Positions 10,601 through 19,004 of a stretch of DNA of 64,000 nucleotides are shown in pieces. Origin of the DNA: a bacterium (GTDB lineage Bacteria; Bacillota; Bacilli; Lactobacillales; Streptococcaceae); contig CAJNBT010000001.1 in NCBI GenBank assembly GCA_905221085.1, positions 124,001 to 188,000 on the forward strand, given 5' to 3'. The notes under the pieces were generated by a model. It searched no databases. It worked only from the letters and a program-made list of their open reading frames with translations, and was not told the origin of the DNA. The translations under genes were made by a program, and so were the position numbers. How positions within the stretch are numbered: position 1 is the first letter of the stretch; the number at the start of each line of letters is the position of its first letter.

Positions 10601-11107
10601 AGAGCTGACCTTCTCCTTATCTTTGACATGTTCTTGTTTTTGACGATTGATTTCATCCTTAGTTCGAACATTATCAGCATGAGCTACGTCTTTCAAATAG
10701 ACATAATATTTTCCATCGACCTTGATGATATAGCCACCCTTGACCTCATTGACAATATCAGCATCTTTAAGTTGATAGTTTGGATCCTTCATCAGAAGTT
10801 CTTCACTAAAGAGGGCATCATAAGGAACTTTCCCATTATAGTAATGATAGTGATCGCCGTGTGATGTAACATAACCCTGATCTGAAATCTTGATGACAAT
10901 TTGCTCAGCCTGAATCCCTTCTTTTTGGCTAACCTGATCTGGTGTCAGGTTTTCAGTTTTCTGACTGGACTGGCTGCCATCCACATAAGAGACCCGATTA
11001 TTGTCCTTATTTTCCTGCGAGCGATGCTGATTTAGCGCATAAGCGCAAAGACTCAAGGATACGATAACAGCTGATCCAGCTGCTATATATTTTTTACTGA
11101 ATTTCAT
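7607..11107 (-). CDS. Histidine triad surface protein (PhtE-like N-terminus), 1166 aa, seven triads
   Basis: Pht proteins are surface zinc-binding proteins that feed zinc to AdcAII and affect factor-H binding. A hydrophobic N-terminus with an LSLC box (residues 18-21) suggests export. HxxHxH motifs sit at residues 83, 205, 309, 396, 461, 533 and 673. The blocks around 441-486 and 513-558 are near-identical tandem copies, joined by a His/Asp-rich linker (about 495-514). Residues 700-1090 are helical and coiled-coil-like. The tail (about 1090-1166) is rich in Ser, Glu and Thr, with no LPXTG. The N-terminal half resembles pneumococcal PhtE but the C-terminal half does not match the PhtE I remember. 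GAGGG precedes the ATG. Confidence 0.9.
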   Translation of the reverse strand: MKFSKKYIAAGSAVIVSLSLCAYALNQHRSQENKDNNRVSYVDGSQSSQKTENLTPDQVSQKEGIQAEQIVIKISDQGYVTSHGDHYHYYNGKVPYDALFSEELLMKDPNYQLKDADIVNEVKGGYIIKVDGKYYVYLKDVAHADNVRTKDEINRQKQEHVKDKEKVSSDVAVARSQGRYTTDDGYVFNPADIIEDTGDAYIVPHGGHYHYIPKSDLSASELAAAKAHLAGKNTQPSQLSYSSTASDNTNQAIGKESTSKLESKVDNLQSLLKELYDLPSDQRYSESDGLVFDPAKIISRTPNGVAIPHGDHYHFIPYSKLSALEEKIARMVPIGGNGSTVSTNEKPNKVESSLGSLSSNPSSSTISKELSSASDGYIFNPKDIVEETATAYIVRHGDHFHYILKANQIGQPTLPSNGLATPSPSLPINPGTSHEEHEKDGHGFDANRIIAEDEQGFIMSHGDHNHYFFKKDLTADQIKAAQDHLKGVNTTTPAHDDDHDEDHHGHHHDEGHDHGFDADRVISEDEQGFVMSHGDHNHYFFKKDLTAEQIKAAQDHLKTHHDAEPVKPLAKTVESFSRDASDEEKIAYISKTYGVPLEAIRISNGFFVFGNPDQAYDPTHIHPYAVRKEHVRIPLQTGNPELDFLNELYTTALRDGVSPYSLQVENGSFVIPHGDHNHYIKVQTKGYEVALKNKIPALQSNYQPGAFDEKAVLAKVDQLLAESRNIYKDKPIEQRQIELALGQFTENMKKLATNSTAGYLATLDLFDKQYIHIDESVKPVKTSALDKKYQALIDKINTLDTDSYGLPKKDLLVRLQEAKLAKDEAALAAVESQLQALQDFNDRTGVTTVEYIKYFYEHVNDGRLSDELRNKVAQLTWTLYQSQSFLKAAELNKLFPNIYQAKQEVEEALKAQPTTAKSTKTVLDTEKVDNQTAKTAIYGFLKELYGDFMPEEHVNHVSKEEVESLLNKATQLLEQIQEEGIRQSLAEEVENLKAATNKADADLDEVNSQVKDVLTRIASALQQEKENAEQDPQTLVLYQKLYDILMSLHAYLENNKGSDADFDKVDALLDQLSAKSKDKAALLELTKAILVLNQEIKSKSSASEEANGDKTSAENRPNVVAESNSETASDENKASNTTDSKPAESASEKETTESTTSTGNQEKPAE

Positions 11108-11173
11108 AAATCCCTCATTTCAATAAGTGATGAAGCTTTTTTAACTTCTTTTGCTTGGTTAAACAGTTTTTTC

Positions 11174-11239
11174 TAAACTGGTTATTTAACCATTTAATTA
11201 ACCAGTAAATAGTTTACCTTTTTTAAGCTTATCTGTCAA
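11174..11239 (-). promoter_or_regulatory. Promoter with AdcR operator upstream of the PhtE-like gene
   Basis: Minus strand: TTGACA (11234-11239), 17 bp, TAAACT (11211-11216). Immediately downstream is TTAACCAGTAAA (read on the plus strand, 11198-11209), which fits the AdcR consensus TTAACNNGTTAA with one change. A weaker second half-match, TAAACTGGTTAT, is at 11174-11185. An operator abutting the -10 fits zinc-dependent repression by AdcR. Confidence 0.85.
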
Positions 11240-11267
11240 GATTTTTATAATATTTTAAAAAATAAAA

Positions 11268-11285
11268 GCCAGTATTGCTACTGAC
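11268..11285 (-). terminator. Terminator downstream of the middle pht gene
   Basis: Minus strand GTCAGTAgcaaTACTGGC followed by TTTTATTTTTT. It lies between the middle pht gene (stop at 11348) and the promoter of the next one. Confidence 0.8.
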
Positions 11286-11347
11286 TCTTACATCATTTTG
11301 ATTTAATAGGATAAACTTATGCTTCTGGTTTCGTCGTTACTGACTCA

Positions 11348-14300
11348 CTACCTTTTTAACAAAGCAAGTAATTTTTCTGCTTCTGCCATGATACCATTAT
11401 TATCCATGGTTTGGAGACTCAAATTATTTCGTAAACCAGATAGGCTCTCTGTCACATTGTCTTTCAAACTAGCATCTGTTACTTTAGCAAGTAGAGCTTC
11501 TACTTCTTTGAGTTTGGCTTCTACTTTTTCGGTTTCTACTTGAGGTACTTCAGCTTCGTCTGTTGTATCTTTAGATACTTCTTCTGTCTCGTCTTCATCA
11601 GTGCTCGGTTTATAAAGATTATCTACTGAAGGGGTTGAACCTGTATGATTTTCTTTTTCATTGGATTCCGGACGGGTTGACTCGTCTGATTCATGATGAT
11701 TTTCCTTATCTTCATCAGATTTACTGTCTTTGTCTGCCTTATTTTTACGAACATGGTCGCTGGCATTTCCCCAGCCATTATCTGAGTGAGGACGTTCTTC
11801 AGGATGTTCAACATAATATTTTACAGTCGCAAAGAGATCCTCAAGGCTATAACCCTTAGGTGCTTCATAGAGTCCTTCATCAAACCAACCAAATTTAATG
11901 TTATGGTAATGGTCGTAATGAGGTATAATTAAGCTACCATTTTTAACTTCAACAGTATGTTGTAGATTGTAAGGAATATGATCAAGTGGGACCTTCTTAG
12001 CTGCTTTCACTTTATTATAGATTGCTTCTACTCCTTTAACCTCAGTATTTCCTGAACCCTGATTCTCTGTTGAAGGAGGTGTCAAACCTTTCTCTTTAGC
12101 ATAAGCCTGAGCTGCCACTCTTTCAGCTTCAGACAAACTCTCTTTCTTAATCCAATGACTATGGGTCATATGCGGAGTTACATAAGCATCTCCCTCATCA
12201 CTGGTAATATCACGAATGTCAAAGATATATCCATCTTCTGTTGTATACTTACCTGCTAATTTCGCTAATTTAATTTCATCGTCTGTATAAGCAATTTGAG
12301 CATTTGGTTTTCCAAGTCGCTCAGGATGGGTAATTGGTGCTAGGAATGCCAATAAATCATCTACTAATTTTCCTTTATTAGCAGATTCATCATTCAAGCG
12401 TTCTGCTAATTTGTCTAAGGCTTGGAAATCAGAAGTACGACCCTTATTTTCAGACAAGGCTTTATGAGCCTCGGTCAACAATTTATATGCTTTATCATAA
12501 AATTCTTTATCACGAGGAGCGACATTTTCTTTCTTCGCAACTAGGGTATGCGTCTCTTGAGTTTTCTTAGACAAAAGATTTTCAATAGCATCAATCTTAT
12601 CCTTGGTCAAATCTTTAGCTAGAACATAACGACTGACTCCCTTATCCTCAAAAATATAACCGTCGCCAACTTTTCTAACAACCTGGTTGACATCAAGTTC
12701 AGTCTGTTTATTTTCCACTGGTGCCAGAGGTTTGGTAGTAGGGGCTGACTTCAGAGGAGTAACACTTGGCAAGACACTGTCATTTTGTCCCTTGATAGCT
12801 ATCATACGAGCCAATTTTTCTTCCAAAGGGGACATTTGTGAATAAGGAATAAAGTGATAATGGTCTCCGTGAGGCACAGCGACACCGTTAGCTGTACGTT
12901 TGATGATTTGTGCCGGATCAAAGACGAGTCCATCAGATTCTACATGTCGTTCTGACAAAGGTTTGGCATACAATTCACGTAAAAGTGCTGGAATATCTTC
13001 CCCTTGATCCTGATGATAAGTTGGAGTGACAGTCAAATTAGGAGTCTCTGTCAAACTTGGTTGGGCTGGTTTTGTATCATTGCTATTTGGTTTACTTGAG
13101 CTTGTAGAAGAATGAGAACCCTGTTTACCATTCCAATAAGCTTGAGCAGCAGCCAGTTCTCCTGCTGACAAATCACTCTTAGGAATATAGTGGAAGTGAT
13201 TGCCATGGGGAACAACAAAAGCATCTCCTGTATCTTCAATCACATCTGTCGGACTAAAGACATACCCATCATCTGTTGTATAGGCTCCTCCAGTTCCTCG
13301 ATTTGTTGCCGGCTTATTGAGATTAAAGTTTGGTTTAATGGTTGAGCTTGGTGTTGAACTTGGTTTCTCAGGACTACTTGGTTTCGTACTGTCAGAATGA
13401 CCTTGAACTGGCTGATCTCCAATTGGCAGATTTCGAGCCAATTTTTCTTCCAGCGGTGACATTTGTGAATAAGGAATGAAATGGAAATGATCTCCGTGAG
13501 GAACTGCCACACCATTGGCAGTACGTTTTGTAATCTGTGCTGGGTCAAATACTAATCCATCAGACTCCACATGACGTTGGCTAAGTGGCAAAGCGTACAA
13601 TTCTTGAAGGAGACTAGCTAAATCCTCATTTTGACTCTCAGGAGCTGTTGCAGGATTTTGAGGAGCCTCAGATTGACTCGTTCTCACACTAGATCTTGTT
13701 TCTCCCCTGCTTGAACGGTATTCAACCGTACTTAATTGGCCACCTTTTCCAGATAAGAAGGCTTGGGCAGCAGCTAATTCACTGGCAGACAAATCACTCT
13801 TAGGAATATAGTGGAAGTGATTGCCATGAGGAACGATATAGGCATCACCCGTATCTTCGATGATATCAGATGCATTAAAAATATAACCATCATCCGTTGT
13901 ATAACGTCCCTGAGCTCTGGCTGCAACAACTGCCTGATCGTTAGAACCGCCACCGTGATTACTACTGTGTTCCTGCTTCTGACGTTTAATCTCTTCTTTT
14001 GTCCGAATATTATCCGCGTGGGCAGCATCCTTGAGGTAAACATAGTATTTCCCGTCTACTTTAATCACATAGCCACCCTTGATTTCATTGACAATGTCTG
14101 CATCCTTCAACTGATAATTCGGATCTTTCATCAGCAGTTCTTCACTGATGATAGCATCATAAGGAACCTTACCATTATAGTAATGATAATGGTCTCCATG
14201 AGAGGTTACATAACCTTGATCAGTGATCTTGATAACGATTTGTTCGGCGTTGATTCCCTCTCTCTTACTGACTTCATCTGGTGTCAAGTTCTCTGCCTTT

Positions 14301-14443
14301 TGGCTTGGTTGGTTGCCATCGATGTATGAAACACGGTTATTTTCTTTTACAGTTTGAGCTTGATGCAAACCTAGTTCATACGCACAGACACTTAAAACAA
14401 GTGCAGCTGTTGACCCAGCTAGATATTTTTTATTGATTTTCAT
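11348..14443 (-). CDS. Histidine triad surface protein, PhtD/PhtB-like, 1031 aa, seven triads
   Basis: Surface zinc-binding protein of the Pht family. The start is set at 14443, where AAGAGG lies 5 nt upstream, rather than at 14476. The N-terminus has a hydrophobic export segment. Five triads are of the HGDHYH / HGNHFH type in the first 560 residues, followed by the divergent HMTHSH and HYDHYH. Two tandem copies of a unit of roughly 165 aa (GRYTTDDGY or GAYTTDDGY ... HVESDGLVFDPAQI ... IPYSQMSPLEEKLAR) are obvious. The C-terminus (KYYVEHPEERPHSDNGWG, then an acidic stretch and LLALLKR) is typical of PhtB/PhtD. It has its own AdcR-type promoter. Confidence 0.92.
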   Translation of the reverse strand: MKINKKYLAGSTAALVLSVCAYELGLHQAQTVKENNRVSYIDGNQPSQKAENLTPDEVSKREGINAEQIVIKITDQGYVTSHGDHYHYYNGKVPYDAIISEELLMKDPNYQLKDADIVNEIKGGYVIKVDGKYYVYLKDAAHADNIRTKEEIKRQKQEHSSNHGGGSNDQAVVAARAQGRYTTDDGYIFNASDIIEDTGDAYIVPHGNHFHYIPKSDLSASELAAAQAFLSGKGGQLSTVEYRSSRGETRSSVRTSQSEAPQNPATAPESQNEDLASLLQELYALPLSQRHVESDGLVFDPAQITKRTANGVAVPHGDHFHFIPYSQMSPLEEKLARNLPIGDQPVQGHSDSTKPSSPEKPSSTPSSTIKPNFNLNKPATNRGTGGAYTTDDGYVFSPTDVIEDTGDAFVVPHGNHFHYIPKSDLSAGELAAAQAYWNGKQGSHSSTSSSKPNSNDTKPAQPSLTETPNLTVTPTYHQDQGEDIPALLRELYAKPLSERHVESDGLVFDPAQIIKRTANGVAVPHGDHYHFIPYSQMSPLEEKLARMIAIKGQNDSVLPSVTPLKSAPTTKPLAPVENKQTELDVNQVVRKVGDGYIFEDKGVSRYVLAKDLTKDKIDAIENLLSKKTQETHTLVAKKENVAPRDKEFYDKAYKLLTEAHKALSENKGRTSDFQALDKLAERLNDESANKGKLVDDLLAFLAPITHPERLGKPNAQIAYTDDEIKLAKLAGKYTTEDGYIFDIRDITSDEGDAYVTPHMTHSHWIKKESLSEAERVAAQAYAKEKGLTPPSTENQGSGNTEVKGVEAIYNKVKAAKKVPLDHIPYNLQHTVEVKNGSLIIPHYDHYHNIKFGWFDEGLYEAPKGYSLEDLFATVKYYVEHPEERPHSDNGWGNASDHVRKNKADKDSKSDEDKENHHESDESTRPESNEKENHTGSTPSVDNLYKPSTDEDETEEVSKDTTDEAEVPQVETEKVEAKLKEVEALLAKVTDASLKDNVTESLSGLRNNLSLQTMDNNGIMAEAEKLLALLKR
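12782..14443 (-). repeat. Long near-identical repeat, copy 1 (5' part of middle pht gene)
   Basis: About 1.65 kb of coding sequence that is nearly the same, with scattered substitutions, as 16274-17932 in the next pht gene, in direct orientation. Both encode the first 550 or so residues, including five histidine triads. Confidence 0.85.
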
Positions 14444-14486
14444 TCTTGCCTCTTTTCTTAACGCTATTTGATTCACTATAAAATAA

Positions 14487-14540
14487 TAAACCAGTTAATT
14501 AACTAGTTAATAGTTTACTCTTTTTAGTATTGCTTGTCAA
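14487..14540 (-). promoter_or_regulatory. Promoter with perfect AdcR operator upstream of the middle pht gene
   Basis: Minus strand: TTGACA (14535-14540), 17 bp, TAAACT (14512-14517). TTAACTAGTTAA at 14499-14510 is a perfect palindrome fitting the AdcR consensus, and an overlapping near-match TAAACCAGTTAA is at 14487-14498. The spacing to the -10 box is the same as at the other two units. Confidence 0.92.
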
Positions 14541-14647
14541 GAATTTTTCGTATAAATAGTGAAATGAAATAAAAACCAAACAAATTGATTAGGGAATTAT
14601 CATAGATTGAGATAAGATGTGACCAAATTTATTAGGAAACTCAAATT

Positions 14648-14729
14648 AATTTCTAGAAATGTTTTAGTAATTACTACGTACTTTTGTAGATTCAATCTAT
14701 TATAAAACCAATTTCTAACAATGTTTTAG
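14648..14729. repeat. Pair of 20-bp direct repeats in the pht intergenic region
   Basis: AATTTCTAgaAATGTTTTAG at 14648-14667 and AATTTCTAacAATGTTTTAG at 14710-14729 (18 of 20 identical) lie 62 bp apart in otherwise featureless AT-rich DNA between two pht genes. No promoter clearly uses them. No gene is seen in 14541-14774. Confidence 0.6.
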
Positions 14730-14774
14730 AAAACAAAATGTAGCATTCTAACTTCAATTCGATATACAGAATAA

Positions 14775-14814
14775 AAAGGACGTTATTCTATCCAAAAATA
14801 GAACAATGTCCTTT
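14775..14814 (-). terminator. Terminator of the adcAII-pht operon
   Basis: AAAGGAC (14775-14781) pairs with GTCCTTT (14808-14814), with an inner ATTCTAT/ATAGAA stem. T-rich sequence follows on the minus strand. It lies just after the stop of the distal pht gene. Confidence 0.82.
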
Positions 14815-14842
14815 CAAGTAGATTATTATTAGTCAAAATATT

Positions 14843-17800
14843 CTAAGGTTTTATTTGCTTAAGAGTTTTAATATCATAGGTTACTAAATCCCCATTCTTA
14901 TTATAAAACTGAACTCCTTCTGATGAAAAAATAAGGTATTTAGAATCAATTTGAGCAATTTGTGCTATTTGGTTTATATGATTTTTTAAAGTATCCTTAT
15001 CTAATCCATAATCTGGTATATCATCATAATCATTTTCTTTATTTTCTGTATGTGATTTTTCTTCTTCACCAACTTTTTCGACTGAAGGATTGCTGCTAGT
15101 CGCATCTGCCTCATTTTGATATTTATTATCCTTTGGTTGTTCATCAACCTTATTTGAATCCGTTGCATCTTTCTTTGTTTCCGATTTCTTATCTGAAGAA
15201 ACTAGATGTGAATCAGAAGAACCATTTGTTGTTTCTTTTCCTTCATTTCTTTTAGCTATCAACTCTTGAGCTTGTTTCCACTCTTTCTCTGATAAGTCAG
15301 ACTGAGTGATACTTCTCAACGAGCCACCGCTAGCTTTTGGAATACTGAAAGATTTATCTGCCCAAATATAGGTTCCCTTTGCCAATACATCCTGAGGATC
15401 AAAAATATATCCATCAGGTGTTGCAAACTTGCCTTCTTTAAGTGCTTTCTGAACTTCTTCCGCAGAATGGATAATTTGCCAGTTCTGCATTCCAGGACGT
15501 TTTTCAAGAGGAGTTACATTAGCAATAACAGATCCAGCATCATCATGACCTGGTTTTGACCAAACTTCAGGACGCACATCAGGATGTTGCATTACATATT
15601 TTATAGTTGCTATTTGCTCACTATTTAACCAAGAATAAGGTACGACGTGAATGTGATCGATATGCGGAATAATGAAAGAAGTTCCAGTATCATACGTAGT
15701 ATTGGCTGCATGCATAGGCAAGCTAGATACATCAACAGCTAATCTTGGTTTAATTTCTGTCTCTACAATGTCATAACGATAATTATCTTTATCTTTAAGC
15801 ATTAGTTCCTGCTCAGAAAAAGCTATTTGAGTAAGATCGAGCTCTTCACGTGAATAAAAATAATCTTTACCACCTTCATTAATTATATAACCAACTTTAC
15901 TATTTCTAGAAATTTTATTAGTTACTTTTTTATAATCAAACTTTGGTCTTTCCTTCTCATCTGAGTGAACTAAAGAAACGATGTCATCTGGATTTTTACC
16001 AGTTTCTTGAATCCATTTAGCAACTTCATCCAATTCGAATTGTTCTAATTCACCATATCCCATATAATGGAAATGATCTCCGTGTTTGGCAATAACACCT
16101 GATTTATCAACAGAATCGATTGAATCTTTGGTAAATATGTATCCATCACTCGTATCATAAGGTTTACCATCTAAACCTTTTCCATAAGCTTTGATTGGTT
16201 GTCCTAAGAACTTATGAACTACTTCTTTTGATACTAAAGGTTTAATATCTTTACCAATTTGATTTAATCCATTTTGCCCTTTTAACGGAATAATTCTAGC
16301 AATCTTCTGCTCTAAATCAGACATTTGCGAATAAGGGATAAAGTGATAATGGTCTCCATGAGGCACAGCAACACCGTTAGCTGTACGTTTGATGATTTGT
16401 GCTGGATCAAAGATTAATCCATCAGATTCTACATGGCGTTCCGACAAAGGTTTGGCATATAATTCATGTAAGAGTGTTGAAATGTCTTCCCCATGATTTT
16501 GATGATATGTTGGGGTGACAGTCAGGTTTGGAGTCTCTGTCAAACTTGGTTGGGCTGGTTTAGCATTATCACTACTTGGTTTACTTGAACTTGTAGCAGC
16601 ATGTGAGCTCTGCTTCCCATTCCAATAAGCTTGAGCCGCAGCCAATTCTCCTGCAGACAAATCACTCTTAGGAATATAGTGGAAATGATTGCCGTGGGGA
16701 ACAACAAAAGCATCTCCTGTATCTTCAATCACATCTGTCGGACTAAAGACATACCCATCATCTGTTGTATAGGCTCCTCCAGTTCCTCGATTTGTTGCCG
16801 GCTTATTGAGATTAAAGCTTGGTTTAATCGTTGAACTTGATGTTAAACTTGGTTTCTCAGGACTGCTTGGTTTCGTATTATCAGTATGACCTTGAACTGG
16901 CTGACCTCCAATTGGCAGATTTCGAGCCAATTTTTCTTCCAAGGCAGACATTTGTGAATAAGGAATGAAATGGAAATGATCTCCATGAGGAACTGCCACA
17001 CCATTGGCAGTACGTTTTGTAATCTGTGCTGGGTCAAATACTAATCCATCAGACTCCACATGACGTTGGCTAAGTGGCAAGGCGTACAATTCTTGAAGGA
17101 GACTAGCTAAATCCTCATTTTGACTCTCAGGAGCTGTTGCAGGATTTTGAGAAGGCTCAGATTGACTCGTTCTCACACTAGATCTTGTTTCAGCTCTGCT
17201 TGAACGGTATTCAACCGTACTTAATTGGCCACCTTTCCCAGATAAGAAGGCTTGGGCGGCAGCTAATTCACTGGCAGACAAATCACTCTTCGGAATATAG
17301 TGGAAGTGATTGCCGTGAGGAACAATATAGGCATCACCCGTGTCCTCAATGATATCAGAGGCATTGAAGATATAACCATCATCCGTTGTATAGCGTCCCT
17401 GCGCTCTGGCTGCAGCAACAGCATTATCTGTACTTGTATTATGATTATGACTGTGTTCCTGCTTCTGACGTTTAATCTCTTCTTTTGTCCGAATATTGTC
17501 CGCATGAGCCGCATCTTTAAGGTAAACATAGTATTTCCCGTCTACCTTAATCACATAGCCACCCTTGATTTCATTGACAATGTCTGAATCCTTCAACTGA
17601 TAATTCGGATCTTTCATGAGGAGCTCTTCACTGATGATAGCATCATAAGGAACCTTGCCATTATAGTAATGATAATGGTCTCCATGAGAGGTCACATAAC
17701 CTTGATCCGTAATCTTAATGACGATTTGCTCAGCATTGATCCCCTCTCTCTTACTGACTTCATCTGGTGTTAAATTTTCTGCCTTTTGACCAGCCTGATC

Positions 17801-17932
17801 ACCATCTATATAAGCAACTCGATTAGACTCTTTCTTAACTTGACCAGCTTGATAACGACCAAGTTCATAGGAACAAACACTTAGGGCAAGAACTGCCACT
17901 GAACCTGCTAGATATTTTTTATTTATTTTCAT
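14843..17932 (-). CDS. Histidine triad surface protein with divergent C-terminus, 1029 aa
   Basis: Second gene of the adcAII operon: the ATG is 7 nt after the adcAII stop, behind GAGGAAAG, so translation is probably coupled. Residues 1-550 are nearly the same as in the neighbouring pht gene (five triads, same internal repeats). Downstream of LKGQNG the protein changes completely. It has another HGDHFH, a second DGYIF-type block, the variant HIDHIH, then a Lys/Asp/Ser-rich stretch and a short C-terminal domain (YLIFSSEGVQFYN). This tail is unlike PhtD and recalls the longer Htp-type proteins of other streptococci. Its function is inferred as zinc scavenging for AdcAII. Confidence 0.9.
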   Translation of the reverse strand: MKINKKYLAGSVAVLALSVCSYELGRYQAGQVKKESNRVAYIDGDQAGQKAENLTPDEVSKREGINAEQIVIKITDQGYVTSHGDHYHYYNGKVPYDAIISEELLMKDPNYQLKDSDIVNEIKGGYVIKVDGKYYVYLKDAAHADNIRTKEEIKRQKQEHSHNHNTSTDNAVAAARAQGRYTTDDGYIFNASDIIEDTGDAYIVPHGNHFHYIPKSDLSASELAAAQAFLSGKGGQLSTVEYRSSRAETRSSVRTSQSEPSQNPATAPESQNEDLASLLQELYALPLSQRHVESDGLVFDPAQITKRTANGVAVPHGDHFHFIPYSQMSALEEKLARNLPIGGQPVQGHTDNTKPSSPEKPSLTSSSTIKPSFNLNKPATNRGTGGAYTTDDGYVFSPTDVIEDTGDAFVVPHGNHFHYIPKSDLSAGELAAAQAYWNGKQSSHAATSSSKPSSDNAKPAQPSLTETPNLTVTPTYHQNHGEDISTLLHELYAKPLSERHVESDGLIFDPAQIIKRTANGVAVPHGDHYHFIPYSQMSDLEQKIARIIPLKGQNGLNQIGKDIKPLVSKEVVHKFLGQPIKAYGKGLDGKPYDTSDGYIFTKDSIDSVDKSGVIAKHGDHFHYMGYGELEQFELDEVAKWIQETGKNPDDIVSLVHSDEKERPKFDYKKVTNKISRNSKVGYIINEGGKDYFYSREELDLTQIAFSEQELMLKDKDNYRYDIVETEIKPRLAVDVSSLPMHAANTTYDTGTSFIIPHIDHIHVVPYSWLNSEQIATIKYVMQHPDVRPEVWSKPGHDDAGSVIANVTPLEKRPGMQNWQIIHSAEEVQKALKEGKFATPDGYIFDPQDVLAKGTYIWADKSFSIPKASGGSLRSITQSDLSEKEWKQAQELIAKRNEGKETTNGSSDSHLVSSDKKSETKKDATDSNKVDEQPKDNKYQNEADATSSNPSVEKVGEEEKSHTENKENDYDDIPDYGLDKDTLKNHINQIAQIAQIDSKYLIFSSEGVQFYNKNGDLVTYDIKTLKQIKP
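16274..17932 (-). repeat. Long near-identical repeat, copy 2 (5' part of adcAII-linked pht gene)
   Basis: Partner of 12782-14443. The similarity runs from the start codon to the IPYSQMS segment after the fifth triad and then stops abruptly. Confidence 0.85.
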
Positions 17933-17939
17933 TCTTTCC

Positions 17940-18857
17940 TCATTTCAATTCTTCCGCTAGAACACTCATATTTTCTTCAAGGTTTTCTAGATAAGTCTTG
18001 TCATTTTGTGGGTCTGCTTCTAAAGGATTTAGAGTTTTAAGACCCACACCTGTTGATTTGACAAGAGTTTCAGCTACTTTTGAAGAAGCGTTACTTTCTG
18101 TAAAAATCGTTTTAACTTTATAGGTTTTAACGAATTCCTGAATTTCTGTTAGTTGTCTTGGACTTGGTTCTTGTTCAGGAGAGATGCCTGCAATACCAAG
18201 TTGATTAAGTCCAAATCTCTTCGCTAGATAAGAAAAGGCTGTATGTTGTGTTACAAATGTTTTCTGAGTCGCTTTTTCAAATTTAGGCTGGAATTTCTTA
18301 GTCAATTCTTGAGCTTTTTTGATAAAGGCCTGCGCATTTTTCTGGTAAGTTTCTTTGTGCTCACTATCAACCTCTGAAAGTTTATCAGCAATAATCTGAG
18401 CTTCTTCACCAGCTTTTTCAGGATCTAGCCAAGTGTGAGGATCATAGAGCGTTTTTTCATCAACTCCATCCCCTGCTTCCACATCTTCTAGCCCTGGGAC
18501 GCGGTCTAAAGTCATTCCCTCTGAAGCCTCTAAAACCTTAACTTTAGATTTTTTTAGATTGGGATCTAGACTTCCTGCCCAAGATTCGAGCGTATGAGAA
18601 TGATAAACAAAGACATCTGCATCATAGATGGCCGCGATGTCATTTGCTGAAGGTTCAAAGGAGTGAATTCCGCTACTTGACTGAATCATTCGAACATCAT
18701 TCAAGTCACCAGATACTTCCTTGACCATAGCATAGATAGGATAAAAACTGGTCACAATTTTCATCCCTTTCCCTGTCTGGCTTTCCTTTTGACCACAAGC
18801 ACCTAAACACAAAAGAAAGATACTTAACAATACTAAAAATAAACTTTGTTTCTTCAT
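17940..18857 (-). CDS. adcAII: Zinc-binding lipoprotein AdcAII (Lmb family)
   Basis: Substrate-binding lipoprotein that delivers zinc to the Adc ABC importer. It has a signal peptide with lipobox LGAC (about residues 18-21). Zinc ligands are recognisable as His in SGIHSFEPS, His in VYHSHTLESWAG, His in VTQHTAFSYL and Glu in FTESNASS, the cluster A-I metal-binding pattern. The long His-rich loop of AdcA is absent, as expected for AdcAII. First gene of an operon with a pht gene. Its promoter carries an AdcR operator. Confidence 0.95.
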   Translation of the reverse strand: MKKQSLFLVLLSIFLLCLGACGQKESQTGKGMKIVTSFYPIYAMVKEVSGDLNDVRMIQSSSGIHSFEPSANDIAAIYDADVFVYHSHTLESWAGSLDPNLKKSKVKVLEASEGMTLDRVPGLEDVEAGDGVDEKTLYDPHTWLDPEKAGEEAQIIADKLSEVDSEHKETYQKNAQAFIKKAQELTKKFQPKFEKATQKTFVTQHTAFSYLAKRFGLNQLGIAGISPEQEPSPRQLTEIQEFVKTYKVKTIFTESNASSKVAETLVKSTGVGLKTLNPLEADPQNDKTYLENLEENMSVLAEELK

Positions 18858-18866
18858 GGATAACCC

Positions 18867-18921
18867 CTTAACTATTTAATTAACTGGTAAACATTCTACT
18901 CCTAAAAACTTAATCTGTCAA
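18867..18921 (-). promoter_or_regulatory. Promoter with AdcR operator upstream of adcAII
   Basis: Minus strand: TTGACA (18916-18921), 17 bp, TAGAAT (18893-18898). TTAACTGGTAAA at 18880-18891 abuts the -10 and fits AdcR. A further partial site TTAACTATTTAA is at 18868-18879. The geometry is the same as upstream of the other two pht units. Confidence 0.9.
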
Positions 18922-19004
18922 GCTATTTTAAGAAAAAAATTGAAATTTCTTTCACATATAAAAATCTGCTAAGTTTTAACAACTCAACAGATTCTCAATT
19001 TATA

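Noticed and set aside
7543..17587. Many long frames inside the pht genes on the opposite strand and in other frames
   Set aside because: Shadows of repetitive His/Asp-rich coding sequence; no ribosome-binding sites and no plausible proteins.
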